From positions 8,015,134 to 8,079,133 of the forward strand of contig OY986965.1 in NCBI GenBank assembly GCA_963920575.1: DNA of 64,000 nucleotides, read 5' to 3'. The translations under genes were made by a program, and so were the position numbers. The stretch is from Narthecium ossifragum. Lineage: Eukaryota > Streptophyta > Magnoliopsida > Dioscoreales > Nartheciaceae. Below are positions 11,846 through 24,078 of this stretch, one piece after another. Within the stretch, counting starts at the first letter, position 1; every line of letters starts with the position of its first letter. The notes under the pieces were generated by a model, which had not been told where the DNA came from, ran no database searches, and worked only from the letters and a program-made list of their open reading frames with translations.

Positions 11846-12940
11846 GTGGTCACAACGCCACCCATGCCCGAAGGTCCTTTTCACTCTTGGATTCTCCGTC
11901 GTCGACATCATCGTCGTTGTACCAGTGCTTGCCGCCATGGGGCTGTGGTGGCGTCGACGTGGCTAGGAAGAAGATGGTGGTGCTGCTCGACCTGGCCGTC
12001 ACTGGCGGGGAGCGGCTAGAATTTTATATAGTTTTCTTTTATTTTTCCGGATTTTAAAATCATTATTTAATATATAATATACATTAAAATAATGTGAGAA
12101 AAGGGGTTTTGAGGTTTGGGTTCACCGCCGGCCAACCCATCAGATCAGTGGTCTCCGACGGTTGATCCACCCCCACCAAGATCGAGAGCTTCTTCTCCGG
12201 CCGATCCGACCGCGGAGAACTGCATGTGGCGAGAAGCGGCGGCGCCCTCTCTCCATCTCTCGTTGTTTCAAGTCAGCTGCTCGTCGGGGACGACGATCGC
12301 GAGCAATGGTGGGCAACGTGACAATGTATCGTCCCAGAGAATGGTGGAGGACGGGTCGTGAGGCGACGGGAACACCGGATCCGGGGTTGGTCGGCGTTGG
12401 AAGGTCTTTGGGTGGTGGGTTTAGGTGGAGGCGGTGCCGGATCTGATAGAGGGGATGAACTCGGGGCGTGGCTTCCGGCAAGGAGGGTGATCGAACGGCG
12501 TCGGGCGTCGTCAAGGAAGGCGAGCCGTCGAGGAAGGCGAAGACGACAAAAGGTTGCCGTCGACGCCGGAGGAGATGGAGGGACGAGCGACGATGGCCGA
12601 GATTGTAGTTGATGCCGCGCGGGGACTGGGAGCTCGTGTTGGGTTTTGACGGAGGAGTTGGCTGGAGGTGGGAAAGGTCGCCGGAGCGGGTGGGCGGCGA
12701 AGGGGGTATTAGGCCTGGAGGAAGGAGGAAGCTCGGGGAGCTGCCGGCGAAGGGAGTGGTTGTCTCGCCAGAGGAGAGAAGAGAGAGAGAGAGGAGGGAG
12801 AAAAGGATGGTATAAAAAAAGAAAAATAAAATAAAGGTATTATTGTCATTTTGATGTGTTATTGGGTTATTCATGTGAAAGCTGTGAAGGTGGGGTTTTC
12901 AGCGAGATGTATAGGGCTATGGACAAAGGGGTTGGATTAT

Positions 12941-13231
12941 GGATTATGGCCTAATACCCTTTTAAAATATACTTACAAGATACATAATACTCAGTAATTA
13001 TATTCATTAAGGCAACACAGACACTCATTAATTATGTTCGGAAGGGAGCTCATCCACCAACCAATTAAAATTAATTCTAAAATAGACTTTGAGTACGACG
13101 AGTAGATTGTCCGCTCCCATGACTTATGACTTCACAGTAATCAAACTTGTTTTGGTCTGTAGCTTTCCTCATCCTGAAGAACTTATGTAAGGAGGAGAGG
13201 TCGGCCATCACCATCATTCGATAAAGAAATG
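12941..13231. other. Spacer before the copia element
   Basis: A short AT-rich stretch with no recognisable feature. Confidence 0.4.
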
Positions 13232-13807
13232 TGCGTTGGGAAGTGATTAAAATTGAAATTCTCTTTTAAGTCCAAATTAGACTAATTAATTAGATTAGAT
13301 TTGATATAATAGAGTGTTTCATCCGATTAGAGTTGTCTTTTCTATAATTAGAGCCCCACTTTCATGAAATTCTAATCTATCTCCTCTTAATTGGGTCTTA
13401 TACGGTGAGAGTGAGAGGATTGAGTGGTAGAAGGGGGGCGCATGAGAGAGAAGAAGAGGACTATTGACGGTGGATTTGTAGGGCTGAGAGAGAGAGAGGC
13501 TTTGAGTGGAAAGTGAGAAGGAAAGAGACAATAAGAGGAAAAAAACCGAGTGAGAGAGAAAGCATTCTTGCTGGCACCAAGTAATCTTATCCTTTTTTTG
13601 TTGATAATAGATTTCACTGATGTGCTCTCCTCAGAGACTTAGGAGAATCTGTCTCTGAATCACGTAAATCTCTATGTCTCGCACTTTTCTATTGTTTTTA
13701 TTAACTTGATCTTTTGGTTTGGTTCTCTACGTTTATGTGTTCGAGTATCGATTTAGATGTTGTAAATATCGATCAAGGATCGAGGATTCGACACTTCCTC
13801 GCCAACA
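13232..13807 (+). repeat. 5' LTR of the copia element
   Basis: It starts TGCGTTGGGAAG and ends CGCCAACA directly before the primer-binding site. It aligns to the 24079 copy over its first ~250 bp. Confidence 0.75.
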
Positions 13808-13809
13808 AG

Positions 13810-13824
13810 TGGTATCATAACACC
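13810..13824 (+). other. Primer-binding site of the copia element
   Basis: TGGTATCATAACACC resembles the initiator Met-tRNA complement TGGTATCAGAGC used by most plant copia elements, with a few mutations. Confidence 0.6.
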
Positions 13825-13853
13825 AGGGTTTAAGGTTTGGCAAGCCACATCGA

Positions 13854-14720
13854 TGTCGAAGTTTGAGGTGAATTTCGATGGCAAGATGAACTTTGGGTTA
13901 TGGCAAAAGAGAATGAAGGTGATTCTGGTGTGGCATGATCTTCACAAGACTCTTTTGGGAAAGGAATGAAAGTCTATAATTGTGAAAGAATAATATTGGA
14001 TGAAGAAAGATCTGAAGACATTGAGTTTGATAATGCTATTTCTGTCTGATGAAGTGATGTACAACGTTCTTGATGAAGAGACGGTCATGGGCTTATGGAA
14101 GAAATTAGAGAACTTGTGCATGTCGAAGTCTCTCACTAACAAGTTGTATATGAAGAATCAACCTTACAACCTTCGTATGGTAGAAGATGGAAGTCTTCTG
14201 GAGCACCTCAATGAGTTCAACAAGTTGATCACAGATTTGCTCAGAATGGATGTGAAGATCGATGATGAAGACAATGCAGTTATTTTTCTTTCATCATTTC
14301 CAGATTCCTACTACCACTTGGTGACAACCATCTTATATGGGAAAGATACAATCAAGATGGAAGAGGTCACAAGCACTTTACTATCACATGAGATGAGGTG
14401 AAAGCCTAGATACTCAGAAGGTGAAGGTTTGGTGGCAAGACAAGCAAGTCATTAAAGAGAAAGGTTCGAGGGTCGAGGTGGAAAGAAAGGAACAGATCGA
14501 TCAAAGTCCAAGGTCAAAAACTCTCAGTGTAGATGGTGCAAAGAAGATGATCACTGGATGAAAGATTGTAAAAAGTTTGCTGACTACCAAATGAAGGGCA
14601 AGGATGATGTGGCAAGTGTGGTTTCCTGTACATAAGATGATGGAGATCCTCTTACAGTCTCATCAGGTACAAATCACTTGGATAATTGGATTCTTGATTC
14701 TGGTGGTTGCTATCATGTGT
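13854..14720 (+). pseudogene. Copia gag and protease remnant
   Basis: The frame opens with MSKFEVNFDGKMNFGLW, a typical copia Gag start, and meets a stop at about 13966. The main Gag body continues as an open frame at 14000-14401, with the Gag-typical segment around LWKKLENLCMSKSL. A CCHC zinc knuckle (CRWCKEDDHWMKDC) follows at about 14527-14568. The aspartic-protease motif region reads WILDSGGCYHV at about 14688. Stops and frameshifts between these parts show it is dead. In a working element this polyprotein forms the particle coat and matures it. Confidence 0.85.
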
Positions 14721-15009
14721 CCGCACAGATCATCGTTTGACAGTTATATGTAACATGATGGAGGGACTATGCATATGGGTAATGTCAGACATGTTACAAA
14801 GTTAAGGAAAAGTTTTATCTCACTTGGAGTTTTCGACATAAAGGGATGCACATGGAGTGTATTTGATTGTGCCTTATTGGTAAACAAGGGTGCCTTGGAG
14901 ATCATGAAAAGAGGTAAGAAGGACAACATGTACTAATTGATTAGAAAGACGGTGACAGGATTGGCTCCTGAGACAGAGAAAGTGTAACATGCCATGCAGG
15001 GAAAGATGG

Positions 15010-15140
15010 CATCGTTGAATATGAATCAGACTTGGGATCAGATGCAGCTACCCAAGGGAAAGACAATGATAGGTTGCAAGTGAGTCTACAGAAGAAATGA
15101 AAATGTTTCATCAAAGAAGCCATATAAGCTAAAGACAAGG
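15010..15140 (+). pseudogene. Copia reverse transcriptase N-terminal remnant
   Basis: The translation contains NQTWDQMQLPKGKTMIGCKW, the conserved start of copia RT (W-x-L-V-x-L-P-x-G-K...CKW). It is joined almost directly to protease-region sequence, so integrase is deleted. It is cut at about 15140 by the nested LTR. Confidence 0.75.
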
Positions 15141-15388
15141 GCATTTTGTTATTGTTGGCCTTGTTCAACGACCGCTTCGATCGTTGCAGCTTCAAGGGCA
15201 TTTTGGTAATATGCCCTTATGGAGTTGTATTTCACACCCGTATAGTGCACACATGACCTCATGAGTGATGAATGTGTTTGCTAGAACTCTAGGCGAGTTT
15301 AGGATCAGAGGATCCGAGCTCGGGCGCGAAAGCTTGTCGTCTGAGACAGCTTTCAGCCTTGGAGCGATCGGTCGACCCTTGGGGCGAT

Positions 15389-17111
15389 TGACGCGCCTTG
15401 AAAAGTGTCGTTACCTTAACAAGAACGCCAAAATTACAAATTTATAATCTAAATCACTACTAACTACTTAAGGGGTAGATAGCCATGAGTCCGAGTCGGC
15501 CCACAGGGAAAACATGATTAAGTCTAATTACCGCGCATAGTTCTAAATCAAAAGTTAAGGAAGACGAATGATAGTTGGTCTTTGAACTACTTTTAACTTG
15601 AATCAAACTAAATCGGGGGAATAACAATAGGAGAAAAGACTAGGAATTTCTAATCCATAATCGAGAGCTATCTAGGCATTCCTAAGATAAGAGCAATCCC
15701 ATAAGTTCTGGATGGTTTTCTAAGGTTGATAGAAGATCGGCTAGGTCCACTATCACTCAATATAGATTCATTAGAAGTCTAAGTCGGAACGAAGATCAAA
15801 TCAGCGGATAATTGGTACGAGAATAATCAAAGTGGTTCTAGCACTTTGAGATCGCCTAATCAATAAAGATAAAGAACGAATTGTAGGTTATAATCATAGG
15901 TCTTAATGGTTCTAGCATTAAGGTAGTGGTTCTAGCACTCCTACAATCATAATCTAGGGTTTAGAATCCAATCCTAAGATCTAACATGGTTCTAGCATGA
16001 AAGCATCTTGGACAAGTCCTAATCCTAGCCTCTAACATGCAATGCTCAAAACCAGCGATCGTAATCTCAGCGTAACTTTCACATCCGAACTCGAAACAAG
16101 ATGATTCAAGATTCGGTGGAAAGCTAAGGAAGAGATCTACGATTTCTATGTTTTGAGTTTTCAAATATTCCGAATGTACGACCACGGAAAAACCGAGATA
16201 AGACAGGCCGAATCTAGGGCACAAAGAACATCCAATTCATTCACCATAATAAATATCACGAATAGAAATATAAAATCTGAAATCTATCCATTAAACCATC
16301 ATAAAATACATGCTCTGATCCATAGGAAAAACCTAGATAAACTCTCTATTACATCATAGAATTTCCTAGACTAAGGATTTAGCTACTCATCTTGAAGAGA
16401 CGATCCATCGGAGAAGGTTGATGACGCGCTCCCGCCATGGATCTATCTTCGAGATCTAACCCTAATCTTTATTGAGGAAGAGGAGCCAAGAAAACACCAA
16501 GGAAGAGAGGAAAATTCGTCTATGGATGGCTGCCAAAAGTCCTCCAACATGGTCTATTTATAGGCCTTAACTAAACCCTAACTCGAATTAGATCTCAGCC
16601 CTTTATTTTTCCCGCAGCACCAAAAGGGATCGATCCCCTTGAAAAGTGGATCGATCTTCTTCGTTCGTGAACTCATGATCTGGGTTATGCCCGACCAAGA
16701 TCGATCCCTTTTATAAAACGGATCGATCTTCTTTCCACGGCTGAAAAGAGTCTTCAAGTTCGGATCGATCCGACTTGTCTCGGATCAATCCCCTTTGAGA
16801 AGTACTTTTCTTTAACTCTCTGTCACGCCTGCGGCTAGAAAAGAGATCGATCTTCTTGCATTGAGATCGATCCTCTTTGCTTCAATTGGCCCGCTTCTTG
16901 CTGGAATAATAAGATCGATCCCCTTTGGATGTCGGATCGATCCCATTTACGCAGGATTGCCAGAATAGCTTCGTTTTAGTACCAAACTTGACCTAATCTT
17001 CGTTGAAGGCTCTTATACCTGAAATGCACCATAGACCATCAAAATAGCATTGCTCGGAGGCTAACAAAACCTAGTTAAAGGGGCGATTTGTGCACTTTTC
17101 ACGCGTTATCA
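15389..17111 (-). mobile_element. Solo LTR of a second family (TGATAACGCG type)
   Basis: A 1723 bp insert begins TGACGCGCC, ends CGCGTTATCA, and is flanked by the 5 bp direct repeat GCGAT (15384-15388 and 17112-17116). Both ends carry inverted-related sequence (TGA..CGCG..TGAAAAGTG). The minus-strand start TGATAACGCGTGAAAAGTG is typical of LTR starts in some Ty3-type elements, so minus orientation is my inference. It contains many GGATCGATCC-like palindromes between 16620 and 16960. No internal domain is present. Confidence 0.8.
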
Positions 17112-18639
17112 GCGATTGATCGGCTGTTGGACAATCGATCGGTCCCTTGGATGACCAATCGGTCTCACCCATTAGCCGTAAGGCTGACTTCTCACCCCGA
17201 GCGACCGATCGCTACTTAGGAGCAATCGGTCAAACACGGGCTGAGGTGTTAAGTACTCGGTCTTCTCTTTTTCCCCCTATTTTCCCCTTTTCCTTTCTCT
17301 CCTGTTTTCTCTTTCCGTTGAGCGGGAGGGAGGCTACCTGGCGGTTCTTCGACGACCTGGAGGCGGTTATGGTGAGGGAGGAAGCCGGCATTAGCTAGGT
17401 TTAGCGCGGATTAAGGATGGATTAGCATTTAGGTAGGGTTTTCTACCTTAACATTATGTTAAGCTAAATTTAGGGTTTTGTTTGATTCTTCTTTGGTCTC
17501 TTTATGCTAGATGATGCTTCTAGTCTTTTTTAATAACTGAGTGGAGTTTGGTGTGATTTGATTTGGATTTAAGCTGAATTATTTAAGTTTTCTCGCATTT
17601 CCATCGAGGTTTTGTTTTCTTCTGAACTGAGCTGTTCAAGCTCATATCTTGTCTTGTATGTGTATGATCTTATCTGATCATCAACATAAAGTTGTAGATC
17701 CTTGAATCTACTTTCAATTGCAGTTGGTTACATAATTTTTGGATTTATATGTAAAAAATAACAAATTGTCTTCGGAACTGCTGCGAAACTGAAATTGTTG
17801 AATTAGTTAGCTAATTTCGTGTATTTTTGACAAGTGTTAGATCTTATCTGATCATCAACATAAAAGTTGTAGATCCTTTAATCTACATTCAATTGCAGCT
17901 GGTTATATAATATTTGTATTTATATGTGAATTATAACAAATTTTCTTCGGAACTGTTGCGAAACTGAAATTGTGGAATTAGTTAGCTAATTTCGTGGATT
18001 TTTGACAAGTGTTAGATCTTATTCTTATGTAGTTTGTCCCTGAGGTTGATTAGGATTGATCCAGAGGTTTTGATTTCGATTTAAATTTTTTTTGGGGTAT
18101 TTACGCCTCTTTTATCGCTTTTTGTCGAAGATCGAAATACATTTATCTATTTTCGTTTGTCCGTTTGAATTGAATTTCGAGTATGTGTTTTGGAAACCAT
18201 TAATGAACATGTCACGCCCCGGCCCAGAAAACCCATCCAGGACTGGGCGTGAGGGTTCCTATCACTATTCATCTCCAATTGGCGCGATGTGAAGTGGAAA
18301 AGACAGATAATTTAAGCAATGCATATTCCAAAGGTGAAACAGATATACAATAGCTCTCGGCACTCGCCGGCAAGAGGCTAAGGTTCCACAATTCCACATT
18401 AGCTAGCACTCATAGCTGACTAATGGCTAAGCAATCAAATTAGCACTTAATTACCAACCAAACATGTATTTAAATGCAAACCAAACCATCGTTCTACTCA
18501 AAGGGGTGCACACACGGTCTAATCTCAATTTCGGTGGAAATCCCTTGAAAGCTCCATGAAAACAACATGCAAACTTCCCAACATGTTTAGATATCAATCA
18601 CATATGAAAGGCACTCAAGAAAAGCCAGAAAACAATGCT

Positions 18640-19010
18640 CAAGGGCCCACGGTCGATGCGACGATCGATCCGATGGTCGACCGTGAGGCCACAGTCAATG
18701 TCACGGTCGATGCCACGGTCGACCGTGAGGCCAAAACGAGGAAAACCACATGGGTGACGGTCGATCGGTACATCGACCGTGGGAAGCCCAAAACGAGACA
18801 GAGCCTCACGGACGATTCGACGGTCGATCCGACGGTCGACCGTGAGGCGGGGTGAAAAAGGGTGGAAGCCCGCGGTCGATCGATCCATCGACTGTGGGAG
18901 ACCAAAAACCCGACAGAGCCTGACGGTCGATGCGACGGTCGACCGTCAGGCCCAGAAAGGGCATATCAACGCTTGACGGTCGATGCACCGATCGACCGTC
19001 GAGCCTTAGG
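18640..19010. repeat. Array of GGTCGATC...GATCGACC hairpin units
   Basis: About seven imperfect units pair a 'cacggtcgat' arm with an 'atcgaccgtg' arm and are separated by variable spacers. Because the core is palindromic, both strands translate to repeated TVD/IDR peptides, which I regard as a by-product of the repeat. Confidence 0.85.
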
Positions 19011-19468
19011 CACAGTTCATCAGAACAGTGCCGGAAATCCAATTTCTTGGATTTCAAGGATCAAATCAAGTTGAAAGTAGATGAAACTTTGCAAGCATGT
19101 GTAATTAACGATGGGGAAACCAATGGTATGAAGAAATCATATTTTTGATGGTTAAATCTCCTATCTAGGTCAAAACGGGCAAAAACCGACGAAACGGCGA
19201 TAATACGGAAACCAGCCGTTAGAATACGGAAATCGCGAGGTAGTAATACTTCAAACCATTCACAACACATGTACAATGAGCTACATAACATTCTAAGAAG
19301 TATTCCTACAGAAAAAAGGCATTAAACCTATCCTAGGAGAACCCGATCACGAGATCGAGGTAGAAACACCTACTTGGGCAAGTAAGGCAGCTCCTCCACG
19401 CGTCCAACCAGTCAAGCCGCCAAGATCCGCGCTTCGAAGCCCGCGTCTCCGAGCCCTAGCTCAGCCGA

Positions 19469-19503
<35 letters not shown>
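19469..19503. repeat. (GA)n microsatellite in LTR A
   Basis: An uninterrupted ga dinucleotide run. Confidence 0.9.
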
Positions 19504-19508
<5 letters not shown>

Positions 19509-20763
19509 CAAGAGAAGAGAAGGAAAGAGAGAGAAAGGGACAGGGCTTATATAGAGATCCGGATCGATCTCAGCTGTCCGATTCGATCTTTCCCGATCGA
19601 GCTCCGATCTTCCGATCGGACGCACCCTTAAGGTTCTAATCAAACACACACATCAATCCAAGGCCGTGTGTGAAACATGGGTGTGAAACTGACCACCAGG
19701 GGGCATATTTACCAAAATGCCCCTGGGGTCGAAACCGCTATACGATCGCCCGATCGTAACCGACGCGGAACAAAACCAACAGGAAAACGGCCATCGACCC
19801 ACGCGGTCGAGCCAGGTCAGAGGGACGAGCCCTCACAGAACATGTATGCTAAGTTTCATATTAATTGGATGTGCGTAGTGAAATATAGGTTATACCTCTC
19901 TCTTTATCAATCACATGTGAATAAGGCATGATTAGTCTATATTTAGAAGAAGCATGCTTGATTTGATAGGTTTTGGGGAATTAATCCCCTGATTTCAACA
20001 TGTTTACTTAAGTTGCTAGTTTTCTTGCTAATTAGTAATTGATTGTGAAGTATGCATAGTATTTATGTTTTATTAGCTTTTAATTGAGAAACATGCCTTG
20101 CTATATCTATATAGTTAAGCCCTATGTGATGCTCGTGGTTGAACCAAGGGAGGCATGCCTCTTTAAATGTTTAGATAGATAAATGGGCCGAATGTCACCC
20201 TAGTTTATGTATATTGTTAATTGTGTTTAATTCCTTGGCCGGGGTTATACCTCCGTTGTAGGAATTTTAGTTGACGGCCAATGCATGTCGTTGTAATGCC
20301 GAACTTTAGATTGCATGTAATGCTTAATTGTTTGGTTAGTCTCATGGAACCTTGTAGGCTTGATACACCTATTTTTGCTTTGCTTAGATCCTTGCTAAGT
20401 TTACCCCCTTTTGTCGAACTGTATGTTATGCCTAGCCCAGTATATTATTGTGCCAGATTGTTGCATGCTCGTATTCTTATTTATGTTCGTGTGAGCATTC
20501 ATATATTTGATTGCATTAGAGGCATTCTAGGCTAGGTGTAGGCAATGGGCTGATCGCCGATCCAAGGGCTCGGGCAGCTTAGATCTAACCATAGGACCGA
20601 GGTTGGGTAGTAAGGTTAACCATATGACCGAGGTTGGGTAGTAAGGCTTAGGGCGTGAATTGTTATTATGAAATGTATGTATTCTCGAGGTTGAGGTTTA
20701 GTTGGCTACAAATACTTTGATCGAGGTGTAGAGGTTGTTCTAGGGTTCTAGTCTCAGTCTCAG

Positions 20764-23113
20764 TGTCGCGCCCCGACCCGCGAAAGCCCAACCGGGCCAG
20801 CGACGCGAACCGGAACCTAACAAACCGCGAAAATATTGGCGAGGGTTCCCTCTAACCTATTGGTCTCCCTAGCAATTCATCAAAACAACCTCAATTTAAA
20901 AAGACATAATTAAATTACAAACCTCGAACCTCATATTACAAAACCCAAGTGAATTCAATATACATATCCTCGGAGAGGGTAAGATTCAAATACAACATTT
21001 ATACTCCCGTAGGAGACTAACTAACCAAGGTTTTAAAAGCAGTAAAAGATCACCACCTCTCAGACTCCACCTGGCGCCGCCACACCACCGACCAACTGCA
21101 CTGTAGGGGCCACCAAAGATGAGCGAACGCCTGCACCTGCAAACGCAGCCCGGGTAGGAGTGAGCACTAAGCTCAGCAGGGTTCTACACTATGACACACA
21201 GAAGGAAGAGGGAAACACAAGAGTGTCGCCCTCAAGTAAGACCAGGGTGTATACAGGGGTCCCATAACCCCACCGTGTGTCCCTGAGGCCCAGTGACGGC
21301 ACTCAGTAAGCAGGAACGAACACTGCAGACTCACAAGCAGGACAACGTGAACACTGCTGGCGGGAAATGGCACCGATGAGTAGGTAACTCCTCTACTCAA
21401 GTGTCGTCACATTGGAACATGGCTACACCTCAGCATCCGACTCAAGGCCGACACGACCTCTATAATCACCAAGCAACAGATGTACCAGTCATCTAGGTCT
21501 ATCATCGAGTTTGACTGGACACCACAATTCAAACTGGGTCCAAACTACCCAACCCCGGTCCTAGGACTAAGTCCGAGCTTCCAGCCTCGGGACGGCGACC
21601 CACAGATCACCCAAACTCTAACCAATGCAACTAATGCACAACAGAAAATGCATGCTATGAACATACACAGATAAGAAGTAAAGCATGCAACAGTATGACA
21701 AAATATCATATAAGTCTGACTGGATCGTTGCAGCGGTACTACCTATCGCTGCCAGCCGATCCGCAGCGGGTCCCGGCATTACGACGGTACCATGACCGTC
21801 AACCGCGGACTCCTGCAAAGAGGAAGCAACCCCGAAAACCGCTAATGAACAGTAAAATATAATATTATATGTTTCGAACATATAATATTATATAAAACAC
21901 CAAAATTTCTCTACATAGCAGCTAGTTGACCCCGTCGATCCGACATCCAAAAGACGTCGGATCCAACTTAAAATCCAGTAGATAAATATGCCGGGATCAA
22001 CATATCCAAAATCTAGAAACATCCAACGGTTGGATTAACGGGAAAAGACTAATCAAAACCGCTAATCAAAACTAACTTACCATTGCTTGCTGCAACGCAG
22101 CCCACCAGTGCGAAAATCATACCAAATCGTTGGCAAATTAGAAAATTATGAAATCAGTTGGGTTTAAGAGTAGATTCAAAGATATACAACTCTTATGTTC
22201 ATCACAACCCAAGAACATGCACGTACTAACCGGAAAACTCGCCGCAAACCGGTTGTTCTTCAAGAATAGCAGAAACCGGAAAATCCGATATTAAACATGC
22301 TTAAATCCTACTAAAATCTCAACCAAAGCTTATGAAACTTATACCAAAAATTATACTAAGCAAGAGGAAGCCAACAACACAAAGAACTACAAGATCTATC
22401 GGCTAGATTAAGGGAAACCCATTAAACTAACTCACGTAGGTAGAATACCTACCGGAAACGCACTCCTCGATTGATTCCCCGCAAACCAGTCACCAGCAAG
22501 GCTCCAAACTACACCATGGATCTTCCTCACGTCGCCACGAATCCAACAAGCTTTGGAACGCCCAAAACGGTGGCCGGAGGAGGTAGACGGAGAAGAAGAA
22601 GCTCACTGCCGGGAAGAACAGAGGAAAAACAGAACCGCGGGAAGAAGAAAGAAGAAGGAAGAAGAAGGAAGAAGAAGGGGAAGGAGAAGGGGAAGGAAAA
22701 GGGAAGGGGAAAGCCGGGGAAGGAGGGGAGGGAAAGCCGGGGAAGGAGGGGAGAGAGCGACGACCAACGGCGGTCGTCCTCGCAAAGGAAGACACCGACT
22801 TGCTACAGTCCTGGATTGATCCCACACCAAGTCGGATCGATCCAAGACTGGCTGGATCGATCCCACAGTAGCTTGGATCGATCCACAGGTCAAAAACCCC
22901 TTAAACGGATCTAATCAAACACAATTATCAACCAGAGGCTGTGTGTGCACACGCGGGTGTGAAACAAACCGATAAGACACAATTTACCAAATTGCCCTTG
23001 TGGTCTAAGAAACAGTACGATCCACCGAATCACGCGCTCGACGCGAAACAATCAAACGAGCCACGGGTCCGACCCAGCCGGTCGACCCAGGAGTAGAGGG
23101 ACGGGTTCTCACA
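20764..23113 (-). mobile_element. Solo LTR 'C' of the large LTR family
   Basis: A 2350 bp element runs from TGTCGCGCCCCGACCC to GGGTTCTCACA, with an exact 5 bp target duplication CTCAG (20759-20763 and 23114-23118). It is inserted in LTR F at a site intact in the 43149-45686 copy ('actcagtctcagtttcattg'). It contains a purine-rich gaaggaagaagaagg tract (22620-22760) and GGATCGATCC palindromes (22800-22885). No coding domains. Confidence 0.9.
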
Positions 23114-24078
23114 CTCAGTCTCAGTTTCAGTGTTAGGAGAAGTTACGTACCACCCTGTGTCCTACGCCCTAACCTGTTGTTTCAGCGCCGGAACGTTTGG
23201 TTGTACAGATGGACGATTGTTGACAGTGAAGGTCACAAAGAGCGTACCCTGAGGTAGGCGGTAGACGTAATGTGAATTTCCCCTAGAGATGACATGAAAC
23301 TTGAGATTTTATAGTTCACTTTTCTTTCAATGTGACGTAGAGTAGACCCATACTAAGCTTATCACTCACTCCTATCCGGGTTGCATTTGCAGATACAAGC
23401 GTGATTCCCTCGTCAGGTAGTTACGGCGTCGGAGGTGGTTTTTCCCCTGGTGGTGCGTGAGATCTAGGAATCGTCATAAGTTTATCTCAATTTAGTTTAT
23501 ATACATCTTTAATTGTATATTTATTTCAAATCGATGTTTAAATTGTAACTTCGAGAAGAAATGTATTTGTACTTTAAATTAATATAAATTGATTGAGATT
23601 GCTGTACTTGGAGGATTTGTATCATTATTGTATCATCTAAATGCTAATTGAGTTTTATAGATGTTAGTTATTGTATAATCACTTGATGATAGAATAGCTT
23701 AAATTAGTTGTGAATATTATAACTATGCATCAGAATTTAAAGTGAAATTTATAGGGGGCTATTGACGTTTGATTTTAGATTTAGGTTTGGCTCACGGCGT
23801 CGATCCGGATGAGTTTTCTGGATCGGGGCGTGACAAAAGGTGTATGTTTGAAAGGTTTGATGTCTGATGGGAAGATTCACATGGGAACAGTTTTCACCAA
23901 AATGGATATGCTAGACATAAAGATAAAGCTATGGTAGAGGGAGAAGTTCAGGAATTGCTTGGAGTTCGCCCGCATACAACGGCGCTAGTGGAAGACCCCA
24001 GGGAGATGGGGTATGATATGCAGAGAAATTAAATTAAAACTCTTCTCAAGATCATGGAATTTGAGTCACGGTGGAGAT

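Larger units (their letters stand above)
9880..12940. mobile_element. GC-rich compound repeat, possibly a non-autonomous MULE-like element
   Basis: Two GC-rich blocks (about 10.05-10.6 and 12.1-12.8 kb) flank an AT-rich tandem array. The outer edges contain related phrases of the type 'aaaaaccccatta', 'acaaaaatacccctg' and, inverted, 'ggtattattgtcatttt', suggesting long degenerate terminal repeats. Long open frames in the GC-rich blocks occur on both strands, lack recognisable domains, and are attributed to base composition. No transposase is present. Exact ends and target duplication could not be fixed. Confidence 0.35.
18210..19837 (-). mobile_element. Solo LTR 'A' of the large LTR family
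   Basis: A 1628 bp element begins TGTCACGCCCCGGCCC, ends CGAGCCCTCACA, and has an exact 5 bp target duplication GAACA (18205-18209 and 19838-19842). It is inserted in LTR F. The uninterrupted homologue near 44340-44390 shows the corresponding empty site. It closely matches the copy at 55241-57655. The palindromic GGTCGACC array at 18640-19010 is described separately. Confidence 0.9.
15140..23835 (+). mobile_element. Solo LTR 'F' of the large LTR family, split by three younger insertions
   Basis: Segments 15190-15388, 17117-18204, 19843-20758 and 23119-23835 together align in order with the uninterrupted copy at 43149-45686. Shared landmarks: 'gcattttggtaa', 'cacacccg', 'gaactctaggcgagtttagg', 'ggattaagcg/gg...taggta', 'aagttgtagatc', 'gttgacagt', 'cctatccgggttgcatttgcag', and the end 'ggatcggggcgtgaca'. 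The right end is 23835; the left end near 15140 is not resolved. No gag-pol is present. It sits inside the copia element. Confidence 0.75.

Noticed and set aside
12140..12874. Long minus-strand ORF (244 aa) in GC-rich DNA
   Set aside because: Equally long frames exist on the other strand, the peptide is Pro/Ser/Arg-rich with no domain, and it lies within a repeat. Base composition explains it.
18556..19074. Repetitive TVDR/IDR protein-coding frames
   Set aside because: They appear in several frames on both strands because the DNA repeat is self-complementary, and they lie within a solo LTR.
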